Below the pieces are notes generated by a model. The model worked only from the letters and a program-made list of their open reading frames with translations, was not told the origin of the DNA and made no database searches. From the NCBI GenBank assembly GCA_910587725.1, contig CAJUNG010000033.1, positions 1 through 19,498 on the forward strand: a DNA stretch of 19,498 nt. Reading direction: 5' to 3'. Positions 15,816-19,498 of this stretch are shown in pieces (within the stretch, counting starts at the first letter, position 1; each line of letters opens with the position of its first letter). The translations under genes and the position numbers were made by a program. The stretch is from an uncultured Bacilli bacterium (lineage in GTDB: Bacteria > Bacillota_I > Bacilli_A > RF39 > UBA660).

Positions 15816-17105
15816 TTGAAAAAAAGTAAAATCATTCGTTCCACTTTAATTCTTATGGCTGGTGGACTAATTACGAAAATATTAGGAATGTTTATCCGTA
15901 TCGTAATGACTAGATTAATTGGTCTAGAAGGAATGGGAATCTACATGATGATTTATCCTACCTTCTCCCTTTTTATGACGCTATCCCAATTAAGTTTTCC
16001 GATTTCGATTTCTAAATTAGTTAGCGAAGAACGACATAATAATTTACGGCTAGTAACGACAACGGTTCCCTTTTCATTAATCATCAACTTATTTCTAATG
16101 CTCATCATTTTCATCACAGCTAGACCAATTGCTTGTATTTTATTAAATGATGAAAGATGCGTCCTACCAATTTTAGCCATCGCCTTAGTTCTTCCTTTTG
16201 ATTCCTTATCTAATTTACTACGTGGATATTTTTTTGGTAAAGAAAAAATGTTTCCACATATCATTAGCCACATCTTTGAACAAATCGTCCGACTTTCTTT
16301 AATTATTCTTTGTATTCCTACCCTATTAAAAATTAATTTAATCTATGCCGTTAGCTTCCTCGTTCTAGTCAATTTAGTTAGTGAGGCACTTTCAATTTTT
16401 GTACTTTTCTTATTCCTTCCCAAAACAGTAACCATCAAAAAAGAAGACTTAAAGCCCAACAAAAAAAATCTAAAAGAGGTATTAGACATTTCCTTACCAA
16501 CCACCGCATCTAGATTAATTGGAAACATCGGTATGTTTTTAGAACCAGTCTTACTAACTACCAGTCTTCTAGCAACAGGACACACGAAAGCGTTTATTCA
16601 AGCAGAATATGCAAGTATTACTGGTTATGTATTTCCTATTTTACTTCTCCCAGGATTCTTTACAGGAGCAATTTCTTCAGCGATATTACCTGAACTATCG
16701 AAAAGCTATGCCAATCACGATAAAGAAAATTTCAAAAAAAAGTTTCGCCTAGGTTGTTTACTATCTCTATCTATCGGTATTCCCATCACAATTCTTTACC
16801 TTGTTTCTCCGGAAATATTATTAAAAACATTTTACCATACCAAAGAAGGAGCATCATATCTAAAAATCCTCGCTCCATTTTTCCTTCTATACTATTTAGA
16901 AGGCCCATTTTCAACTGCTTTACAAGCGATGAATAAAAGTAAAAATATTATGATAGATAACTTACTGGGAATGATAATTAAAAGTTTAGCAATTTTCATC
17001 TTTCCCTTCTTCCAACTTGGAATATACGGATTTATCATCGGAGAAATTCTTAGCTTAATCATCATTATCAGCAGACATTTTTACGGAATTAAAAAGGCAC
17101 TTTAA
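15816..17105 (+). CDS. SpoVB/MurJ-type flippase (MOP superfamily)
   Basis: A polytopic membrane protein of 429 residues with about twelve hydrophobic segments. The N-terminus (STLILMAGGLITKILGMFIRIVMTRLIG, then GMGIYMM and FPISISKLVSEE) matches SpoVB/YtgP-type members of the oligosaccharidyl-lipid flippase superfamily. These move lipid-linked precursors such as lipid II across the membrane. It is shorter than typical SpoVB (over 500 residues), so the last helices may be missing. It starts with TTG at 15816, supported by GAGAGGTGA about 6 nt upstream. It is divergent from the TasA-like gene across a 260-bp region. With FtsW and the deacetylase it fits cell-wall assembly; export of another polysaccharide is possible. 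Confidence 0.85.
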   Translation: MKKSKIIRSTLILMAGGLITKILGMFIRIVMTRLIGLEGMGIYMMIYPTFSLFMTLSQLSFPISISKLVSEERHNNLRLVTTTVPFSLIINLFLMLIIFITARPIACILLNDERCVLPILAIALVLPFDSLSNLLRGYFFGKEKMFPHIISHIFEQIVRLSLIILCIPTLLKINLIYAVSFLVLVNLVSEALSIFVLFLFLPKTVTIKKEDLKPNKKNLKEVLDISLPTTASRLIGNIGMFLEPVLLTTSLLATGHTKAFIQAEYASITGYVFPILLLPGFFTGAISSAILPELSKSYANHDKENFKKKFRLGCLLSLSIGIPITILYLVSPEILLKTFYHTKEGASYLKILAPFFLLYYLEGPFSTALQAMNKSKNIMIDNLLGMIIKSLAIFIFPFFQLGIYGFIIGEILSLIIIISRHFYGIKKAL

Positions 17106-17122
17106 AACCAAAGTACCTTTTT
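17091..17122. terminator. Bidirectional terminator between convergent genes
   Basis: AAAAAGGcACTTT (17091-17103) pairs with AAAGTaCCTTTTT (17110-17122), with one C/A mismatch and a 6-nt loop. The flippase stop codon is inside the hairpin; the opposing gene ends at 17124. Confidence 0.8.
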
Positions 17123-17123
17123 A

Positions 17124-17855
17124 TCAATGCAAAGTCTTCCATCTATTGTCTTTAGTAAGAAAGGACACATGTAATTCGTGTTCTATACGTTGATTAATTT
17201 TTATCTGTTGATCTGTCAAATATCGATTTAAAGATTGCCTTACAATAGTGACTGCCTGGCTTCGTACCGCTTCATATACCTCTCGAAATAGAGGAATAGC
17301 ACCAATTTCAGAAAACTTCAAATCGAATGTTTGAACAATATCTTCTTGAAATAAAGAATCTTTTTGTAACTGCTCAAAAATATCAACGACTTCATCTTCC
17401 ATAGAAATACAGTTACGAACAATTTTTTGAAGATAAGAAAGCATAGCGTTGAGAAGTGTAACTGCTCTCATCAATCCTTGAATATGAACGTTATCACTTA
17501 ACAAAGTAACGTCTTCTCTTAAAGTGTATACAGAATCTAACATAGAAAAGCTTTGTAATAATTCTTCCTCTTCTTTTGATAGCATCGAAAGAAATGTTGA
17601 ATGAAGATATTTTGCTTTATCCATACCAACTTTATAAAAAAAGCAATAAAAAGCTTTATAATCAGATAAGGTCCAAGCACCAGAAGTTAATCTGTTCATC
17701 ACTAATGTAGAGAATTCTTTAGGAAATTCTCCTCCTTGTGTTTCTTTTTCTACTTTCTTGACTAATCTCTCTTGAATTAGCGAAAAGTTCGGAAAGAGCT
17801 TTTTCATTTCTGTTGAATTAATCATAAAATTAACAATTGATTTTCTATCATTCAT
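17124..17855 (-). CDS. Unknown soluble helical protein
   Basis: I do not recognise this 243-residue product. It starts MNDRKSIVNFMINSTEMKKLF, looks mostly alpha-helical and cytosolic, and has no signal peptide, membrane segment or catalytic motif I can point to. The frame is open 19 codons further upstream, but that part covers the promoter (TTGCAT, 17 bp, TATAAT) and lacks a ribosome binding site. AAGGGGGT lies 7 nt before ATG 17855, which fixes the start. Monocistronic, convergent with the flippase gene. Confidence 0.75.
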   Translation of the reverse strand: MNDRKSIVNFMINSTEMKKLFPNFSLIQERLVKKVEKETQGGEFPKEFSTLVMNRLTSGAWTLSDYKAFYCFFYKVGMDKAKYLHSTFLSMLSKEEEELLQSFSMLDSVYTLREDVTLLSDNVHIQGLMRAVTLLNAMLSYLQKIVRNCISMEDEVVDIFEQLQKDSLFQEDIVQTFDLKFSEIGAIPLFREVYEAVRSQAVTIVRQSLNRYLTDQQIKINQRIEHELHVSFLTKDNRWKTLH

Positions 17856-17883
17856 AAAGATACCCCCTTCTTTTGACCAAGGA

Positions 17884-17912
17884 ATTATACCACAAAATTT
17901 AAAAAAATGCAA
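17884..17912 (-). promoter_or_regulatory. Promoter of the gene starting at 17855
   Basis: On the minus strand TTGCAT (17912-17907), a 17-bp spacer ending TGG, then TATAAT (17889-17884), giving an extended -10 (TGGTATAAT). Confidence 0.75.
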
Positions 17913-17980
17913 CTATCGGCCGAAAAAATGTGTAATTTTCAAGGAAAGGTTTCCTAACGATAATGAACAAAAAAGACTTC

Positions 17981-19426
17981 TTATCGAAATCTCACGGGAT
18001 TTGTCGTCGTCGTCAGTACATCAAAAGTGTATCCTGCATTCTTAGCATATTCAATAATATCATTTAATGCATCCGCTGTATAGCTTTTGATATCATGCAT
18101 CAAAACGACATTGCTTCGCGTTTTAGAAAGTCCTCCCGTCACATTTTTATACACGCATAATTTTTTATCCGTAACGCTTGCTTTTGCACACTGATAAGCA
18201 TCACTAGCATCAACATTCCAATCAAAGTAAGAATACCCTCGCGTAATTACTTGTTCTCTTAAAGTTGGCATGAGACCTTTACTATATTTACTAGAAATCG
18301 TATTATTACTTCCTCCGGGAAACCGAGTAACAAAAGTTTCTTGACCCGTAATATTTTTTACTCGCTCTCCAATTCTTTCTAAGTCAGCAAAAAAAGCATC
18401 TACAGAAGAATAAACTTGTCCATAATTATGCGTATAAGTGTGAAGAGCAACGACATGTCCTTCTTCATGAGCACGCTTAATTAGTGAATCAGGGCCACTT
18501 CCTGTAACAAAGAAAGTTGCACGAACTTGTTGTTTTTTTAATACATCTAATATTTTCGCGGTAGAACCAGTCCCACTAGGACCATCATCGAAGGTTAAAT
18601 AAATTACCCCAGGTGTAGTTGGAGATGAAGTTTTCACTTCATTCACAATGACGGTTCTTTCTACTTCTTGTTTATTTCCGCTAGAATCCACGACCCGATA
18701 GATGACTTTATATGTTTGTAATTTAGATGTATCGACTTCTCCTTCAACTTCCACTTTATCTGTGATATCGCCGTCACAGCCATCCATCGCTTGATAACCA
18801 TACTCTTTATAATCGCTATCCTTTTTTACATAAATTGTACTTCCCCCAACCAAAGTAATCGTTGGACTTAATTTATCTTCCTTTCGCACTTCTCTTTCTT
18901 TTATTGTTGTATTAAAGAAAGAATCGGTCACTTTATATTTAATTGTATTTCCTTCTTCAATAATTTCTACTTTATCGGTTAAATCACCATCATATTCATC
19001 ATAAGCTGTGTATCCTTCTTCTTCATAAACTGCATTTGGACAAATCGTCTGTTTTAATTCTCCTTTTAATTCGATTATCGGAGCATCTAAATCCGTAACC
19101 TTTACCGTACGCGTAATTTTCATCGGGAAAAAAGCTAAAGAATAAGAATAAACAATCGGATACTCTCCAATCTTCCCATTTTCCACCTCTCCACGAATTT
19201 TCACTTGTTGGGAAAAATCTTTTCCAAAAATTTTAAGGATTACCCCCTGTTCTTGATAAAAATCTTTATAACTAATATTCGTAATCATATCTCCATTTAA
19301 GTGAAAAGAAATAGAAAACTTAATCAAAAGAAGTCCCATAAAGAAAAAAGAAAATAAAATTCCACCAATCAATAATCCCTTTTTATGTTTTAAATGATAT
19401 TTAACTTGTATTTCCTGATTTTTCAT
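17981..19426 (-). CDS. Membrane-anchored polysaccharide deacetylase with Ig-like (DUF5011-type) domains
   Basis: A surface enzyme of the NodB/CE4 family that removes N-acetyl groups, probably from peptidoglycan GlcNAc. A basic N-terminus and one anchor helix (about 18-40) are followed by three Ig-like modules: a divergent one (about 43-112), then two clear DUF5011-type repeats with APIIEL...YDGDLTDKVEI (116-185) and SPTITL...CDGDITDKVEV (188-263). The catalytic domain (about 275-480) has TFDDGP (279-284, catalytic base and metal Asp), metal-binding HTYTH (330-334), RFPGG (369-373), DWNVD (403-407) and LMHD (443-446). All key residues are present. I count positions from a GTG three bases upstream of the chosen ATG 19426, which has GGTGAT 5 nt before it. 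Deacetylation usually gives lysozyme resistance. Confidence 0.9.
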   Translation of the reverse strand: MKNQEIQVKYHLKHKKGLLIGGILFSFFFMGLLLIKFSISFHLNGDMITNISYKDFYQEQGVILKIFGKDFSQQVKIRGEVENGKIGEYPIVYSYSLAFFPMKITRTVKVTDLDAPIIELKGELKQTICPNAVYEEEGYTAYDEYDGDLTDKVEIIEEGNTIKYKVTDSFFNTTIKEREVRKEDKLSPTITLVGGSTIYVKKDSDYKEYGYQAMDGCDGDITDKVEVEGEVDTSKLQTYKVIYRVVDSSGNKQEVERTVIVNEVKTSSPTTPGVIYLTFDDGPSGTGSTAKILDVLKKQQVRATFFVTGSGPDSLIKRAHEEGHVVALHTYTHNYGQVYSSVDAFFADLERIGERVKNITGQETFVTRFPGGSNNTISSKYSKGLMPTLREQVITRGYSYFDWNVDASDAYQCAKASVTDKKLCVYKNVTGGLSKTRSNVVLMHDIKSYTADALNDIIEYAKNAGYTFDVLTTTTNPVRFR

Positions 19427-19443
19427 CACAAATCACCATAATT

Positions 19444-19472
19444 ATTATACCATGTATACTTTAAGATGTGAA
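19444..19472 (-). promoter_or_regulatory. Promoter of the deacetylase gene
   Basis: On the minus strand TTCACA (19472-19467), a 17-bp spacer, TATAAT (19449-19444) with TGG before it, an extended -10. The predicted leader is only about 10-15 nt. Confidence 0.75.
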
Positions 19473-19498
19473 CTGATGAAAGAAATATTCATTGGTTT

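Noticed and set aside
17856..17912. N-terminal extension of the gene at 17124-17855
   Set aside because: It covers a good -35/-10 promoter and the ribosome binding site of ATG 17855.
17940..17980. Hairpin AGGAAA-cc-TTTCCT after the deacetylase gene
   Set aside because: The loop is too short and there is no T-run after the stem, so I did not call it a terminator.
1..19498. Use of the Mycoplasma genetic code (TGA as Trp)
   Set aside because: ftsW and the gene at 17124 end at TGA, and Trp residues in conserved motifs are encoded by TGG.

Overview
The window is AT-rich and carries low-GC Firmicutes-type genes: a Gram-positive parE/parC pair, a SpoVB-type flippase, a YjcZ-like small membrane protein and strong AGGAGG-type ribosome binding sites. 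TGG codes for Trp and TGA is used as a stop (ftsW, the gene at 17124-17855), so this is the standard code and not the Mycoplasma code. My inference is an uncultivated Bacilli lineage, perhaps a gut one. No rRNA, tRNA, CRISPR array, insertion sequence or phage gene was seen.

Layout: 1-1431 (minus) holds the start of a membrane-anchored surface protein cut by the window edge, preceded by ftsW. 1564-2125 holds a Cys/Gly-rich small membrane protein (plus) converging on a CsoR-family repressor (minus) with a palindromic operator. 2216-7250 (minus) is the operon parE - unknown gene - parC. 7305-11284 (minus) is polA - mutM - GNAT acetyltransferase. 11402-12250 (minus) is an unknown two-helix membrane protein. 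12381-14297 is a divergent pair: a protein with a type IV pilin-like signal (minus) and a GspE/PilB-type ATPase (plus). 14328-17105 is a second divergent pair: a TasA-like secreted protein with a Cys-rich C-terminal domain (minus) and a MurJ/SpoVB-type flippase (plus). 17124-17855 (minus) is unknown, and 18000-19426 (minus) is a membrane-anchored polysaccharide deacetylase with Ig-like domains. Genes are tightly packed; three convergent junctions have bidirectional hairpin terminators, two of them with a stop codon inside the hairpin.

The most interesting signal is a pair of nine-base G/C homopolymers, the only G/C runs longer than five that I noticed. Each sits at the start of a gene for the same kind of N-terminally anchored surface protein. 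One (172-180) lies inside the reading frame, just after two competing start codons in different frames. The other (15609-15617) lies exactly between the -35 and -10 boxes of the second gene's promoter and makes a 19-bp spacer. This is the architecture of phase-variable contingency loci: one translational switch and one promoter-spacer switch for two members of one surface family.

The remaining genes are largely DNA housekeeping (topoisomerase IV, DNA polymerase I, Fpg) and envelope building (FtsW glycosyltransferase, lipid II flippase candidate, peptidoglycan/polysaccharide deacetylase), with a small part of a type IV pilus-like machine.
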